NCBI RefSeq assembly: GCF_003814915.1
Contig: NZ_RKQK01000001.1
Coordinates: 574,031 to 638,030 of the forward strand
Direction: 5' to 3'
DNA: 64,000 nucleotides
Source of the DNA: Pacificibacter maritimus
GTDB lineage: Bacteria; Pseudomonadota; Alphaproteobacteria; Rhodobacterales; Rhodobacteraceae
The notes beneath the pieces are model-generated. The model worked only from the letters and a program-made list of their open reading frames with translations, was not told the DNA's origin and made no database searches. This document shows positions 25,294 through 35,204 of the stretch, piece after piece (within the stretch, counting starts at the first letter, position 1; each line of letters starts with the position of its first letter). Position numbers and translations under genes: made by a program.

Positions 25294-26877
25294 ATGAGTG
25301 ACGGAATTTTTATTGGCGGCGGCGGCGTAGATTATAAAGATCCGCAAAGCCTATTGTTAAAATACGGCAACCGTCACGGTCTGATCGCAGGGGCAACGGG
25401 TACGGGTAAAACTGTGACCTTGCAGATCATGGCTGAAGGGTTTTCTGACGCTGGCGTGCCTGTGTTTTTATCGGATGTAAAAGGGGATTTGTCTGGTTTG
25501 GCCAAGGCTGGGTCTGCCGAAGGCAAATTGCACAGCGCGTTCCAAAGCCGCAATGAAACCATCAATTTCGACACCTTTGACTATAAAGACTTTCCCGTAA
25601 CATTTTGGGATTTATTCGGCGAACAGGGCCATCCTATTCGGACAACAGTGGCTGAAATGGGGCCTTTGTTATTGTCGCGCTTACTTGGCCTGACGGATGC
25701 GCAAGAGGGCGTGATCAACATCGCTTTCCGCGTATCTGATGAACAGGGTTTGCCACTTTTGGACCTTAAAGACCTGCAAGCGCTGTTGGTGTGGTGCGGT
25801 GAAAACGCAGACCAATTGACCCTGCGCTACGGCAATATTTCTGCCTCATCCATCGGCGCGATCCAGCGGTCTTTGCTGGTGTTAGAAAACCAAGGTGGCG
25901 ATAAATTATTTGGCGAACCTGCGCTAGAACTGTCTGATATCATGCGCACTGACACCGATGGGCGGGGCCGCATTTCTATTTTGGCGGCGGATAAATTGAT
26001 GTCTTCGCCAGGTCTCTATGCGACATTCTTACTGTGGCTTTTGTCAGAACTCTTCGAAGAGCTGCCCGAAGTCGGCAACCCTGATAAACCTAAATTGGTG
26101 TTCTTCTTTGACGAGGCCCATTTGCTGTTTGATGACGCGCCCAAAGCGCTGGTCGATAAGGTTGAACAAGTGGCGCGTTTGATCCGGTCAAAAGGGGTGG
26201 GCGTGTACTTTGTCACGCAAAACCCTGCCGATGTGCCTGATGATATTTTGGGCCAGCTTGGCAACCGCGTGCAGCATGCTTTGCGGGCTTTTACGGCGCG
26301 CGATCAGAAAAACTTGGTACGTGCTGCGGAAACTTACCGCCCAAATCCACGGTTTGATATTGAGCACGCCATCAAAGAAGTCGGTACAGGCGAAGCTGTG
26401 ACATCTTTGTTAGAAGCAAAAGGCGTGCCATCGGTGGCAGAACGTACGCTGATCCGCCCCCCATCTTCACAACTTGGTCCGCTCAATGCGATGGAACGGG
26501 CAGGGGTGATCGCTACCTCGCCCATTGCAGGTAAGTATGAAACAGTGCTGGACCGCGAAAGCGCGTTTGAAGTGCTCAGCAAGCGCGCCTCGGATGCAGC
26601 CGCCGCCGCAGAAGAAGCCGAAGCCGCAGAAGTCGCCGCAGAACTGGCCGCGAAAGAGGCAAAAGCAGAGGAAAAGAAGCGCGCAGAACTCGAACGCGAA
26701 TTCAAAAAAGCGCGCCGTTATGAAACAAAATCCTATGGCAAATCTACATCGCGCCGCTCAAGCAAAACCACGTCCATCGGCGGGTCCGTTGCGGATTTGG
26801 TAATCAAAGAGCTAAAAGGCACCACGGGTCGTCGGATCGTCAGGGGCATTCTGGGCGGTTTGTTTAAAGGCCGCTAA
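25294..26877 (+). CDS. HerA-like ATPase, DUF853 family (YjgR-like)
   Basis: A 527-residue P-loop ATPase of the HerA/FtsK superfamily. Walker A is GATGTGKT (33-40), Walker B is LVFFFDEAH, and an Arg-rich segment around [19 protein letters not shown] follows. It aligns in general plan with E. coli YjgR (DUF853), whose function is not established. The C-terminal 120 residues are a low-complexity Ala/Glu/Lys coiled region and a basic Ser/Arg/Lys tail. It has no NurA nuclease neighbour, so a HerA-NurA end-resection role is not supported. A terminator follows directly. Confidence 0.88.
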   Translation: MSDGIFIGGGGVDYKDPQSLLLKYGNRHGLIAGATGTGKTVTLQIMAEGFSDAGVPVFLSDVKGDLSGLAKAGSAEGKLHSAFQSRNETINFDTFDYKDFPVTFWDLFGEQGHPIRTTVAEMGPLLLSRLLGLTDAQEGVINIAFRVSDEQGLPLLDLKDLQALLVWCGENADQLTLRYGNISASSIGAIQRSLLVLENQGGDKLFGEPALELSDIMRTDTDGRGRISILAADKLMSSPGLYATFLLWLLSELFEELPEVGNPDKPKLVFFFDEAHLLFDDAPKALVDKVEQVARLIRSKGVGVYFVTQNPADVPDDILGQLGNRVQHALRAFTARDQKNLVRAAETYRPNPRFDIEHAIKEVGTGEAVTSLLEAKGVPSVAERTLIRPPSSQLGPLNAMERAGVIATSPIAGKYETVLDRESAFEVLSKRASDAAAAAEEAEAAEVAAELAAKEAKAEEKKRAELEREFKKARRYETKSYGKSTSRRSSKTTSIGGSVADLVIKELKGTTGRRIVRGILGGLFKGR

Positions 26878-26899
26878 TTCGTCATTAATTAAGAGGTCA

Positions 26900-26923
26900 A
26901 ACAGCCCCGCTTCGGGGCTGTTT
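26900..26923. terminator. bidirectional terminator
   Basis: Ten-base-pair stem (26900-26909 and 26913-26922, loop CTT) of the AACAGCCCCG type, between the convergent DUF853 ATPase and rlmJ genes. T tracts are short. Confidence 0.7.
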
Positions 26924-26925
26924 CG

Positions 26926-27720
26926 CTATGTGAGCTTGGCAAATTTTTGCGTCAGCCGCGCCGCTTCATCGCTTAGCCCCCAAGGGGTGTTGATGATGAA
27001 CATACCAGACCCGATCATTCCGTGACCTTCTCGGGCTGGGGGGAAATGCACTTCGTGATGCAAGACATCTGGCAGGTTGAGGCCCAACAAGGCGCGCGTC
27101 ATTGGCTTATGTGCGCCCCCTGTAAGGATTGGATACCAAAGGGCAATTACACCCACATTCCATTTGCGATGCAGCTTGGCGATATAATCGGGCAGCATCG
27201 CATAGTCTGATTTTATTTCATAAGGCGGATCAATCAAACACAGCCCACGGCGTGGCGTCGGGGGGCAAATGCTTTGCGCCAATGCAAACCCGTCTTTTTG
27301 CTGCGCATTGAGCCCCACATAGGAATTCGAGACCTGTAAAGCGCTTTCCAGATGGGCAAATTCAGCGGGGTGTAATTCGGCCAACCGCATGTTGTCAAAA
27401 TCACGCAGCAAAGCCTGCGCTAAAAGCGGAGAGCCAGGATAGATGCTTTTGCCATGGCTCTCAGACACGGATTTACGTGCGCGCGAATAGGGATGATCCG
27501 CATCGAACCAATCGCTGACTTTCAATATACCTGCAGCGGCCTCACCTGTTTTTTGCGCTTGGGAGCCTTGCAAATCATAGGCCCCGCGGCCTGCATGGGT
27601 TTCTATATACGACAGCGGTTTGTCTTTGCGGGTCAGGTAATCGATCATCACCGCCAAAAGCGCATGTTTTTGTACGTCTGCCAAATTGCCTGCGTGAAAC
27701 CCGTGTTGATATGAGAGCAT
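26926..27720 (-). CDS. rlmJ: 23S rRNA (adenine-2030-N6) methyltransferase RlmJ
   Basis: A 264-residue SAM-dependent methyltransferase that modifies A2030 of 23S rRNA. It begins MLSYQHGFHAGNLADVQKHA, which is diagnostic. The SAM-binding region is YIETHAGRGAYDL and the catalytic DPPY motif is CLIDPPYE (164-168). Its start overlaps the stop of the upstream CorC-like gene by one base (TAATG), so the two form an operon. Confidence 0.95.
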   Translation of the reverse strand: MLSYQHGFHAGNLADVQKHALLAVMIDYLTRKDKPLSYIETHAGRGAYDLQGSQAQKTGEAAAGILKVSDWFDADHPYSRARKSVSESHGKSIYPGSPLLAQALLRDFDNMRLAELHPAEFAHLESALQVSNSYVGLNAQQKDGFALAQSICPPTPRRGLCLIDPPYEIKSDYAMLPDYIAKLHRKWNVGVIALWYPILTGGAHKPMTRALLGLNLPDVLHHEVHFPPAREGHGMIGSGMFIINTPWGLSDEAARLTQKFAKLT

Positions 27721-29027
27721 TATATGGTCCTGCGCAAAGGGCGCACTTTTAAGGTCGACAAACGATTGTCTTTGCGTGCCACCACTTCAAAGCGATGACC
27801 GTGAAACGAAAACACTTGACCCGCAGTGGGGATCATCTGTGCTTCGTGAATGACCAAGCCAGCCATTGTATTGGCCTCTTCATCGGGCAAGTTGCATTCG
27901 GTCGAACGATTAAAGTCACGAATGGTCATACCGCCGTCAATCAACCAACCGCCGTCTTTTGACTTCACGGGCGCGTCTTCTGAGGTGTCAAATTCATCGG
28001 TAATTTCACCGACGATTTCTTCCAAGATGTCTTCCAATGTGATCAGACCTTGCAGCGCGCCATATTCATCAACGACCAGCGCAAAATGGGTTTGGCGGCG
28101 CAAAAACTGGCGCATTTGATCATCTAATGTGGTGGTTTCGGGGACAAAATATGGTTCCATCGCCACAGCGATCACATCGAATTTGGCAAATTCTGCATCG
28201 CTTTGGGCTGTTTCACGCGCCGCAAACATGCCGCGCAACAGATCTTTGGCATGGATCACACCGATGATGTTTTCGGGATCATCACGGTAAAGCGGCAGGC
28301 GGGTGTGTGGCGATTGCAAACAGGCTTCAAGCACATCACGGGGGGGCGTATCTGCATTGATCATTTCGATTTTAGAGCGGTGCAGCATGATTTCTTCGAC
28401 CGTGCGTTCGCCCAAATCCAGCGCGCCAAGCAGACGATCACGGTCTTCCTTTTCCACAGCGCCTTCCACATGGCCCAAGGTAATCGCGCCTGCGATCTCG
28501 TCTTTGAGCGCCAGAATATGACTGTCAGGATCCGTTTGCACGCCAAACAGGCTCAAAATACCGCGCACCAACATGCGCACAAAACTGACCACAGGTGAAA
28601 AAATTAAGACGACCACAGCAATAGGCCCAGCCACACGGGCTGCGGCTGTTTCAGGGTTGGTAATGGCATAGGTTTTTGGCAAAACTTCTGCAAATACAAG
28701 CACAAGGCCCGTCATGACCAAAGTGGCCAACGCCACGCCGCTTTCGCCAAACACCCGCGTGAACAAAGCCGTGGCCAATGAGGTGGCCAAGATATTCACC
28801 AGATTGTTGCCCAATAAAACCGAACCAATCAAACGCTCGTTGTCTTCTGTGACATCCAGCGCCTTTTGTGCGCCCGCTGCGCCTTTATCGGCCTGCGTGC
28901 GCAATTTACCCCGTGATGCGGCGGTCAAAGCTGTTTCAGAGCCAGAAAAAAGTCCAGACAATACCAGCAAAGCGATGATCGCGAGGCAAGTAAGCCAAAA
29001 GGCAGCGTCAAGCATGGTCATGTCCAT
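27720..29027 (-). CDS. HlyC/CorC family membrane protein (DUF21-CBS-CorC)
   Basis: A 435-residue protein with an N-terminal DUF21 domain of three to four transmembrane segments (about residues 5-165, with LSGLFSGSETALTAASRG). A CBS pair follows around 200-335 (IMLHRSKIEMI to EYGALQGLITLEDILEEIVGEI), and a C-terminal CorC_HlyC domain from about 350. The family is linked to Mg2+/Co2+ efflux or resistance; the annotation as a haemolysin is historic. The open frame continues 40 codons upstream, but that part is unlike the family, so the ATG at 29027 before DUF21 is preferred. Confidence 0.9.
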   Translation of the reverse strand: MDMTMLDAAFWLTCLAIIALLVLSGLFSGSETALTAASRGKLRTQADKGAAGAQKALDVTEDNERLIGSVLLGNNLVNILATSLATALFTRVFGESGVALATLVMTGLVLVFAEVLPKTYAITNPETAAARVAGPIAVVVLIFSPVVSFVRMLVRGILSLFGVQTDPDSHILALKDEIAGAITLGHVEGAVEKEDRDRLLGALDLGERTVEEIMLHRSKIEMINADTPPRDVLEACLQSPHTRLPLYRDDPENIIGVIHAKDLLRGMFAARETAQSDAEFAKFDVIAVAMEPYFVPETTTLDDQMRQFLRRQTHFALVVDEYGALQGLITLEDILEEIVGEITDEFDTSEDAPVKSKDGGWLIDGGMTIRDFNRSTECNLPDEEANTMAGLVIHEAQMIPTAGQVFSFHGHRFEVVARKDNRLSTLKVRPLRRTI

Positions 29028-29198
29028 AGTTTTGGTCCCAAAATCGAAATGCGTTTCATGATATATCGCCTGTCGGTTGCCCGTGCGATTTGTTTCATTT
29101 GTTATGGGGGCGCAGGGCCCTACACGCAAGGGCGGGCTTGGACACATGATGCGCTTTGCTAGAGTTTTTCGCGGATTTTGGCTTGGCTGCCCCTCGAA

Positions 29199-30131
29199 TT
29201 AATCTTGCGCCAAAGGATGGTGTTGCAAGACCAATTCCTTGAGACGTTCATCCAGCACATGGGTGTAGATTTCAGTGGTCGACAGATCGGCATGGCCTAA
29301 AAGTGTCTGAATGGCTCTCAGGTCAGCCCCATTCGCCAAAAGATGCGTTGCAAAGGCGTGACGCATCACATGGGGCGTGACTTTTGCGGGCGATATCCCA
29401 GCTTGCACGGCGATGTCTTTGATCAGTTGATAAAAACCAACGCGGGTGAAATGACCAGTCTTGCCGCGCGATGGGAAAACATAGACTGACCGCTTGGCGC
29501 CCTTTTCTTTGACCGCCAAATCATCGGCGCTGTCGCGCAGCGTCATCCAGTCGGCAAGTGCCACGCGCGCAGGCGGTGACAGGGGCACCATGCGTTCTTT
29601 GCCGCCTTTCCCGCGCACTAAAATCAGCCTTGGATCACCACGCACAGCCGAAATCGGCAGTTCAACCAGTTCCGAGGCGCGCATCCCTGTGGCATAGAGC
29701 ATTTCGATCAAACAGGTGTTGCGCTTGCGGTCAAAATCACTGCGCCCGACATCACGCGCGGCAGCCAAAAGGCGTGATACTTCTTCTTCTGTCAGGGTTT
29801 TGGGCAGTTTCTTTGCCCGTCCAGGCCCACGGATTTGGATCGCAGGATTGGTATCACGCCAGCCTTCTTCAAAGGCAAAACGAAACAGTTGTTTGATAGA
29901 TGACAAACGCCGTGCACGGGTGGATTGGGCCAATCCGTCAGCTTCGCAGGTGATCAAATACTGTTCGATATCCGCACGTTCGCAGGTCTCGAAGCTTTCT
30001 GATTTCGCAGCCAACCAGTCGGAAAATCCGATCAAGTCACGCCCGTAAGACAAGCGCGTGTTTTCAGCCGCTCCAAGTTCGGCGGCTTGAGCTTCGGCGT
30101 AGCGCGAAATCCATGTGTGGTCGTTGGTCAT
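29199..30131 (-). CDS. xerD: tyrosine recombinase XerD
   Basis: A 310-residue site-specific recombinase that resolves chromosome dimers at dif with XerC. The catalytic residues are Arg151 (TGMRASEL), Lys near 176 (RGKGGKER), His254 and Arg257 (TPHVMRHAFATHLL), His280 (LLGHADL) and nucleophile Tyr289 (TEIYTHV). Its length and the absence of neighbouring phage or integron genes argue for a housekeeping XerD and not a mobile-element integrase. The neighbourhood near aroK-aroB is typical for Rhodobacterales. It overlaps the upstream gene by four bases. Confidence 0.93.
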   Translation of the reverse strand: MTNDHTWISRYAEAQAAELGAAENTRLSYGRDLIGFSDWLAAKSESFETCERADIEQYLITCEADGLAQSTRARRLSSIKQLFRFAFEEGWRDTNPAIQIRGPGRAKKLPKTLTEEEVSRLLAAARDVGRSDFDRKRNTCLIEMLYATGMRASELVELPISAVRGDPRLILVRGKGGKERMVPLSPPARVALADWMTLRDSADDLAVKEKGAKRSVYVFPSRGKTGHFTRVGFYQLIKDIAVQAGISPAKVTPHVMRHAFATHLLANGADLRAIQTLLGHADLSTTEIYTHVLDERLKELVLQHHPLAQD

Positions 30132-31747
30132 CCCCGACGTTCCAGCAAAAGTATTTCCAAGGCAGCACGGCGCGCGGTGGCCTCCAAACCCACGGCACGT
30201 AAAAAGGCAATCGAATCTGTCAGTTCATCCAGATCACCATCGGCACCGCTTTCCAGCAGTTCAATCGCGCGCAAAATTGCTTCGCCCAAACGGTTGCTTT
30301 GGACCAATCCGCTCAGCCGCACAGGCACAGCACCACTGCGAAACCCATCTATAATGGCCTTTTCTGAGCCAGCTCTCAGTCGCCCCTCTGGGATATCTCC
30401 GAGGGCAATTGATCGCAAAACACTTTGCCTATTGTCCAATGGTCTGTCCCATTCGGCCGCAATTGTTTCATAATGCGATGACAAAAGCACGACCTCAAAC
30501 GCGATGTCTGAGGCTGTATCTGTGAGCGGCGCATCCCCCAGTTTTTCGGCAAAAAGATCAGCAAAAACGCTTTGCAATCCAGAGTCGCGCATGATCGGCC
30601 AGACGCGGGAAAGACTGTTAGAAATCCCCGTTGGATCGCCTGTTTTCAATGCAGTATCAAAGCGTTGTAGCGCTTCGATCCGATCCCAAATTCCGCCCGA
30701 TGCGGCGGGTAAATGTTCTGTCCAAATCCCGAGCCAAGCGTTGGGTGTGATCGCGCCGACCCGCGCCAAACGCTCTGCGGCTGTGGCTTTGAATTTCCAA
30801 CCTGTTGAGGGTTCCAGATCAGATTGTGCAAAGGCCAGCGGCAAATATTGCGTCGACATGGGCGCGCCGATGGCTTCCATCATACGAAAGCTAAGCGGCG
30901 TTGGCGGGTTCGGTGGATTTTTTGGCGGCGCGTTATCGTAAAGATCTGGGTCCAAGAAACGCGCCAAAAGATCGGCCTCTTGATCGGATATAAGTCCCAA
31001 TGTGGTGCTTGTGTCCAAGGTCAAAGCTGCTGCATCCCAATCCCCACTGCGTGCAAGACAAAAGATGCGGGTGGGCAAAGCCGGCGTCAGACTTGGTGTC
31101 GATTTCATCGTCGCACAGGCTTGGTTTTCGGTGCCTAGCAAGAGCTTCACATCAAAAGACCTGCGAAATAAATCGGGGTCTGTTGAGCCTGCGCGATCTA
31201 ATAATGCGTTGGCTTCTTCGATCAGCCCTTGTTTTAGCAATGCATCGATGCGGGATTGAAATAAACGCCCATCAGAGCCTGACGCGACAGGGGGATCAAG
31301 TTCCGCCAAAAGTAATGTGTTCAATAGGCGGCGTGAGGCGGGCAAAAGATCGGTTTGATTGGCAATGGCCATCATCCTGCGCCCCAAATCTTGCGGTTTT
31401 GAAGCTCCCCAAAGGGCAGGCGGCAATCCTGTTTGCGCTGTAGATAGAATCCCCGTGGCATCAATCCGTGGCGCATCAATCGCCGTTATGGTCACATCTT
31501 CGGGCAAAGCGTTGTTTGCGATGTCTTCTTGGCGGTTTTGCAAGACTGTTGGCTGAGGGGCAGTTGGGCGCACAGCTGGCGCATCAATTGAATCAGTCAG
31601 CCAGTCAATCGCGGATAAGGGCTTTTGCGCATTCGATTGCGCGAGCCCAACCTGAGGACAACCGATCACCAGCACGGCCAACCAAATTAAACTGGTCCGT
31701 GTGAAACCGCGTGGCGCTGGCTTTCGCCCGTGCAAGCGTGACGGCAT
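30128..31747 (-). CDS. exported protein of unknown function (539 aa)
   Basis: A 539-residue protein with a signal peptide or N-terminal anchor (TSLIWLAVLVIGCPQVGLAQS). The rest is largely helical, with repeated Leu/Ala-rich segments such as FQSRIDALLKQGLIEEANALLDRAG that suggest a TPR-like solenoid, and a Pro-rich stretch near residues 275-285. Two Cys in the middle (NQACATMK and RIFCLARSG) may form a disulfide. No enzyme motif is visible. It overlaps xerD by four bases (ATGA). I recall similar proteins next to xerD in other Rhodobacterales, but know no function. Confidence 0.8.
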   Translation of the reverse strand: MPSRLHGRKPAPRGFTRTSLIWLAVLVIGCPQVGLAQSNAQKPLSAIDWLTDSIDAPAVRPTAPQPTVLQNRQEDIANNALPEDVTITAIDAPRIDATGILSTAQTGLPPALWGASKPQDLGRRMMAIANQTDLLPASRRLLNTLLLAELDPPVASGSDGRLFQSRIDALLKQGLIEEANALLDRAGSTDPDLFRRSFDVKLLLGTENQACATMKSTPSLTPALPTRIFCLARSGDWDAAALTLDTSTTLGLISDQEADLLARFLDPDLYDNAPPKNPPNPPTPLSFRMMEAIGAPMSTQYLPLAFAQSDLEPSTGWKFKATAAERLARVGAITPNAWLGIWTEHLPAASGGIWDRIEALQRFDTALKTGDPTGISNSLSRVWPIMRDSGLQSVFADLFAEKLGDAPLTDTASDIAFEVVLLSSHYETIAAEWDRPLDNRQSVLRSIALGDIPEGRLRAGSEKAIIDGFRSGAVPVRLSGLVQSNRLGEAILRAIELLESGADGDLDELTDSIAFLRAVGLEATARRAALEILLLERRG

Positions 31748-31755
31748 GTTTTGTC

Positions 31756-31893
31756 CTATTTTAGCGTTAAAGTCACTTTTTCGCTCACATCAGCGTAATG
31801 CGGTGACAGATCTCCGACATAGGCGAAGGCCACAAACCCAACCAAGCCAAGGGCGAAGGTCATCAATAAAAGTCGTCCAAAAAATTTACGCAT
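31756..31893 (-). CDS. short membrane protein (45 aa)
   Basis: A 45-residue protein beginning MRKFFGRLLLMTFALGLVGF, with one transmembrane helix and a short exposed tail (VGDLSPHYADVSEKVTLTLK). The frame extends upstream to 31944, but AAAAGGC lies about 6-11 bases before the ATG at 31893, and the basic-hydrophobic N-terminus fits a true start. It ends 8 bases before the next gene on the same strand and is probably in its operon. The function is unknown. Confidence 0.65.
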   Translation of the reverse strand: MRKFFGRLLLMTFALGLVGFVAFAYVGDLSPHYADVSEKVTLTLK

Positions 31894-32063
31894 CGATTTG
31901 CCTTTTGTAGTCTGCCTTATTGAGATTTGGCAGGTTTTGCACATGTTTGACAGTGTTATGTCATTTTATATATGGAATTCTGTGCAATATCACGCCATTG
32001 AGGGAAACAAATCTACGTGAGCAAAAAGTCGCCGCGCGCTAAGGTGTGGACAGTGGGGAGAGC

Positions 32064-32612
32064 ATGGCAAAAGGGTTGCTAAAAACGGTCGCTGTTGTTG
32101 GCATGATGGGGGCAGGAAAAACAGCCGTTGGCAAAGCTATTGCGCAACGGTTGGATGTGCCGTTTCTGGATTCTGATGCCGAAATCGAAGAGGCCGCAGA
32201 TCGGACCATCGCGGAAATCTTTGAACGCGATGGCGAAGCGTTTTTTCGCCAAAAAGAAACTCAAGTCATCGGGCGTTTGTTGCAAGATGAACGCTGTATT
32301 CTGTCGACAGGCGGCGGGGCGTTTATGAGTGCCGAAAACCGTGCTTTGATCGCAGACAATGGCGTTGCGGTCTGGTTGCAGGCCGATTTGGATATTTTAT
32401 GGCAGCGTGTGCGTCATAAAAACACGCGCCCATTGCTGCAAACCGATAACCCCTATGAGACACTCAAATCATTGGTCGCACAGCGTGATCCCATCTATGC
32501 GCACGCGGGGCTGGTGGTGCACGCAGAACCCGATCTTTCGATTGATGATATGGCCAATAAAGTGATTGAAGCACTCGTCGAACACGGCGGAATTATAAAG
32601 GAAACACCATGA
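32064..32612 (+). CDS. aroK: shikimate kinase
   Basis: A 182-residue kinase that phosphorylates shikimate in aromatic amino-acid synthesis. Walker A is GMMGAGKT (13-20), the shikimate-binding segment is LDSDAEIEEAADRTIAEIF, and the lid region has RHKNTRPLL with the conserved Arg. STGGGAF is the other substrate loop. A GTG at 32046 is in frame, but GGGGAGA just upstream supports the ATG at 32064. It overlaps aroB by four bases (ATGA), the common aroK-aroB pairing. Confidence 0.94.
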   Translation: MAKGLLKTVAVVGMMGAGKTAVGKAIAQRLDVPFLDSDAEIEEAADRTIAEIFERDGEAFFRQKETQVIGRLLQDERCILSTGGGAFMSAENRALIADNGVAVWLQADLDILWQRVRHKNTRPLLQTDNPYETLKSLVAQRDPIYAHAGLVVHAEPDLSIDDMANKVIEALVEHGGIIKETP

Positions 32613-33769
32613 CGCGCACAGATCTTCAATCAGGCTTAGGCGCATTCCAAACCGTCCATGTGCCCTTGGGGGATCGCGCTTATGATGTGCGGATCGGCGA
32701 AGGTCTGGTGGATCGTGCAGGGGCGCATATCGCACCGCTTTTGGGGAAAAAGAAACGCGTTTGTGTGATCACCGAAGTCAATGTGGCAGATCAACATTTA
32801 GACAGTTTGCGTGCAGGGCTTGCTGCCGCAGGCATCGAGATGGAAGTTTTGATATTGCCCGCTGGCGAAAGTACGAAATGCTGGGCAGAGTTGTCGAAAA
32901 CCGTGGAGTGGCTTTTGGCGCAAAAAGTCGAACGCAATGATATCGTTGTTGCCTTTGGTGGTGGTGTTATCGGCGATCTCGCAGGGTTCGCGGCCGCAAT
33001 TTTGCGCCGTGGCGTGCGTTTCGTGCAGATGCCAACATCGCTCTTGGCTCAGGTTGATAGTTCCGTAGGTGGCAAAACAGGGATCAATTCGCGTGAAGCT
33101 GGCAAAAACCTGATCGGGGCCTTTCATCAGCCATCACTTGTGCTTGCCGATATTTCAATTCTTGCCAGTTTGACGCCTCGCGATTTTTTATCGGGCTGTG
33201 GCGAGGTCGTGAAATACGGCATGTTGGGTGATGAAGCATTTTTCGAATGGCTTGAGGAAAATGGCCCGTTGATGGCCCAAGGTGATGTTGCTGCGCGCAC
33301 CTATGCGGTGAAACGCTCGGTTGAAATGAAAGCCGAAATCGTTGTGCGCGATGAAACAGAGCAGGGCGACCGCGCTTTGTTAAACCTTGGCCACACATTT
33401 TGTCACGCTTTAGAGGCCGCAACAGGATATTCAGATCGCTTGTTGCACGGTGAAGGCGTGGCAATCGGTTGTGCTTTGGCCTTTGAATTGTCCGCGCGCT
33501 TGGGTTTGTGCAGTCAAGAAGCCCCCAGCCGTGTGCGCAGTCAAATCAAAGCAATGGGGATGAAATGCGACCTGAAAGACATCGCGGGCGATTTGCCTTC
33601 TGCCGAAGCGCTGGTCGATTTGATGGCGCAAGATAAAAAGGTTTTGGATGGTCAATTGCGTTTCGTTTTGGCGCGCTCGATTGGCGATAGTTTTGTCACC
33701 TCCGATGTGCCGCGTGAGGCGGTGTTACGTGTGATCCAAGACGGTCTGGATGCGCGTGCAGCGACCTAA
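32609..33769 (+). CDS. aroB: 3-dehydroquinate synthase
   Basis: A 386-residue NAD- and metal-dependent enzyme that converts DAHP to 3-dehydroquinate. Typical segments are VVAFGGGVIGDLAGFAAAIL, QMPTSLLAQVDSSVGGKTGI, and the metal ligands in SGCGEVVKYG, LNLGHTFCHALE and LLHGEGVAIG. Length and motifs are normal. It is translationally coupled to aroK and followed by a terminator. Confidence 0.96.
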   Translation: MTRTDLQSGLGAFQTVHVPLGDRAYDVRIGEGLVDRAGAHIAPLLGKKKRVCVITEVNVADQHLDSLRAGLAAAGIEMEVLILPAGESTKCWAELSKTVEWLLAQKVERNDIVVAFGGGVIGDLAGFAAAILRRGVRFVQMPTSLLAQVDSSVGGKTGINSREAGKNLIGAFHQPSLVLADISILASLTPRDFLSGCGEVVKYGMLGDEAFFEWLEENGPLMAQGDVAARTYAVKRSVEMKAEIVVRDETEQGDRALLNLGHTFCHALEAATGYSDRLLHGEGVAIGCALAFELSARLGLCSQEAPSRVRSQIKAMGMKCDLKDIAGDLPSAEALVDLMAQDKKVLDGQLRFVLARSIGDSFVTSDVPREAVLRVIQDGLDARAAT

Positions 33770-33828
33770 ATTTCGGTCTTAAACCGATGCGAGGGTTCAC
33801 CTGTTAAAATATCTGCCCTGAGCAGACA

Positions 33829-33870
33829 TAAAAAAACCCCCCGCAGAATATGCAGGGGATTTTTATTTTA
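33829..33870. terminator. bidirectional terminator between aroB and ssb
   Basis: A C/G-rich stem (CCCC...GC with GC...GGGG) is flanked by A7 on the left and a T-rich tract (ATTTTTATTTT) on the right. It lies between the convergent aroB and ssb genes. Confidence 0.8.
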
Positions 33871-33880
33871 TATCAGTCTA

Positions 33881-34390
33881 TTAGAATGGAATTTCGTCAT
33901 CATCCATTGAGGAGCGACCGCCGCCTGATCCGCCAGAATCGCCGCCAAACCCGCCTTGTGATCCGCCATCGTTGTAGCCGCCGCCTTGTGATCCACCATC
34001 GTTGTAGCCGCCACCGCCACCACCACCTGTATTTTCACCGCGACCGTCGAGCATTGTCAAAACGCCGTCAAAGCCTTGCAAAACCACTTCTGTTGTATAG
34101 CGATCAGCGCCAGATTGGTCTTGCCATTTGCGGGTCTGCAATTTGCCTTCGATGTAAACTTTTGACCCTTTGCGCAGGTATTGTTCTGCAATACGGACAA
34201 GACCCTCTTGGAAAATCGCAACAGAGTGCCATTCAGTACGTTCGCGGCGCTCTCCTGTGGTTTTGTCTTTCCATGTGTCGGATGTCGCGATGCGTAGGTT
34301 GCACACTTTGCCACCGTTTTGGAAATTACGCACCTCAGGGTCACGCCCCAAATTGCCAATGATGATCACTTTATTGACCGAACCCGCCAT
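33881..34390 (-). CDS. ssb: single-stranded DNA-binding protein
   Basis: A 169-residue SSB. The OB fold occupies residues 1-110 ([20 protein letters not shown], then [12 protein letters not shown]). The linker is glycine-rich and includes two direct copies of GYNDGGSQG. The acidic tip SMDDDEIPF at the C-terminus recruits partner proteins. GGGAG precedes the ATG. No SOS box was found in its upstream region. Confidence 0.97.
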   Translation of the reverse strand: MAGSVNKVIIIGNLGRDPEVRNFQNGGKVCNLRIATSDTWKDKTTGERRERTEWHSVAIFQEGLVRIAEQYLRKGSKVYIEGKLQTRKWQDQSGADRYTTEVVLQGFDGVLTMLDGRGENTGGGGGGGYNDGGSQGGGYNDGGSQGGFGGDSGGSGGGRSSMDDDEIPF

Positions 34391-34494
34391 ACCGCGTCTC
34401 CCGTTAGAATCTAATTTGGTCTGTTACACCACTCCCAGACGGTCATGGAAAGGGTAAAAAACGGCAAAACTCTGCTGTTGAACGAATCTGAGGC

Positions 34495-34523
34495 TTGGAA
34501 ATAGGCTGACCGCGCCCTATATT
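34495..34523 (+). promoter_or_regulatory. sigma-70-type promoter for the lytic transglycosylase
   Basis: TTGGAA (34495-34500), a 17-base spacer and TATATT (34518-34523). Transcription would start about 23 bases before the ATG at 34553. Confidence 0.6.
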
Positions 34524-34552
34524 CTTTCGACCGTTAGAGAGTGGGACGTTTT

Positions 34553-35155
34553 ATGCCGCCGATACATCGCGCCTTTGCGCTGATTTTTGCAACACATTTG
34601 GTTGTTTCAAGCACGGGCGCAGTGCAGGCGGAAGGTTTGGTGTTTTCATCAAAGTCACGTTCATCTGTCTATGCCTCGCAACTGCAAGTGTTGGATGGGC
34701 GCGCGGCGCAGCAGTATTCCAATTCTATATCGCTCAAACCGCAGACCGCCGCGATCCCCAGTGCAGGCATTTTACCTTACACGGGCTCATACAGGGGTGA
34801 ATATCTTGCAATCGCCCGCAGCACTGCGCAACGCCACAATGTGCCCGCAGATTTATTTTTACGTTTGATCCAGCAAGAAAGCGGATGGAATGCAAATGCC
34901 AAGTCCCACAAGGGTGCTTTGGGTCTGGCGCAATTAATGCCACAAACGGCAAAAGTTTTGGGGGTAAACCCCAATGATCCGCACCAAAACCTAGAGGGTG
35001 GTGCGCGATACTTACGTCAAATGTACAATAAATTCGGCTCGTGGCGCTTGGCTTTGGCGGCTTATAACGCAGGGCCTGGCGCTGTGGAAAAATACGGCGG
35101 TGTGCCGCCTTATAAAGAAACCAAAAACTACGTGTCGGTTATTCTTGGCAGTTAG
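34553..35155 (+). CDS. lytic transglycosylase (SLT domain)
   Basis: A 200-residue periplasmic murein lyase. A signal peptide occupies residues 1-26 ([20 protein letters not shown]). The SLT domain runs from about residue 85 to the end, with the catalytic Glu109 in LIQQESGWN, then [13 protein letters not shown] and [22 protein letters not shown]. This is the compact family-1 type. A GTG at 34541 is in frame, but the ATG at 34553 directly begins the signal peptide. It is monocistronic. Confidence 0.92.
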   Translation: MPPIHRAFALIFATHLVVSSTGAVQAEGLVFSSKSRSSVYASQLQVLDGRAAQQYSNSISLKPQTAAIPSAGILPYTGSYRGEYLAIARSTAQRHNVPADLFLRLIQQESGWNANAKSHKGALGLAQLMPQTAKVLGVNPNDPHQNLEGGARYLRQMYNKFGSWRLALAAYNAGPGAVEKYGGVPPYKETKNYVSVILGS

Positions 35156-35204
35156 GCGCGTGCTTGCTGTGCGGGCATTTTGATTTCGAAAATCAGTTTA
35201 AAAT

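Noticed and set aside
29199-30131. The tyrosine recombinase as a marker of an integrated mobile element.
   Set aside because: Neighbours are core genes, no att-like repeats or phage genes are seen, and the protein has the housekeeping XerD plan.
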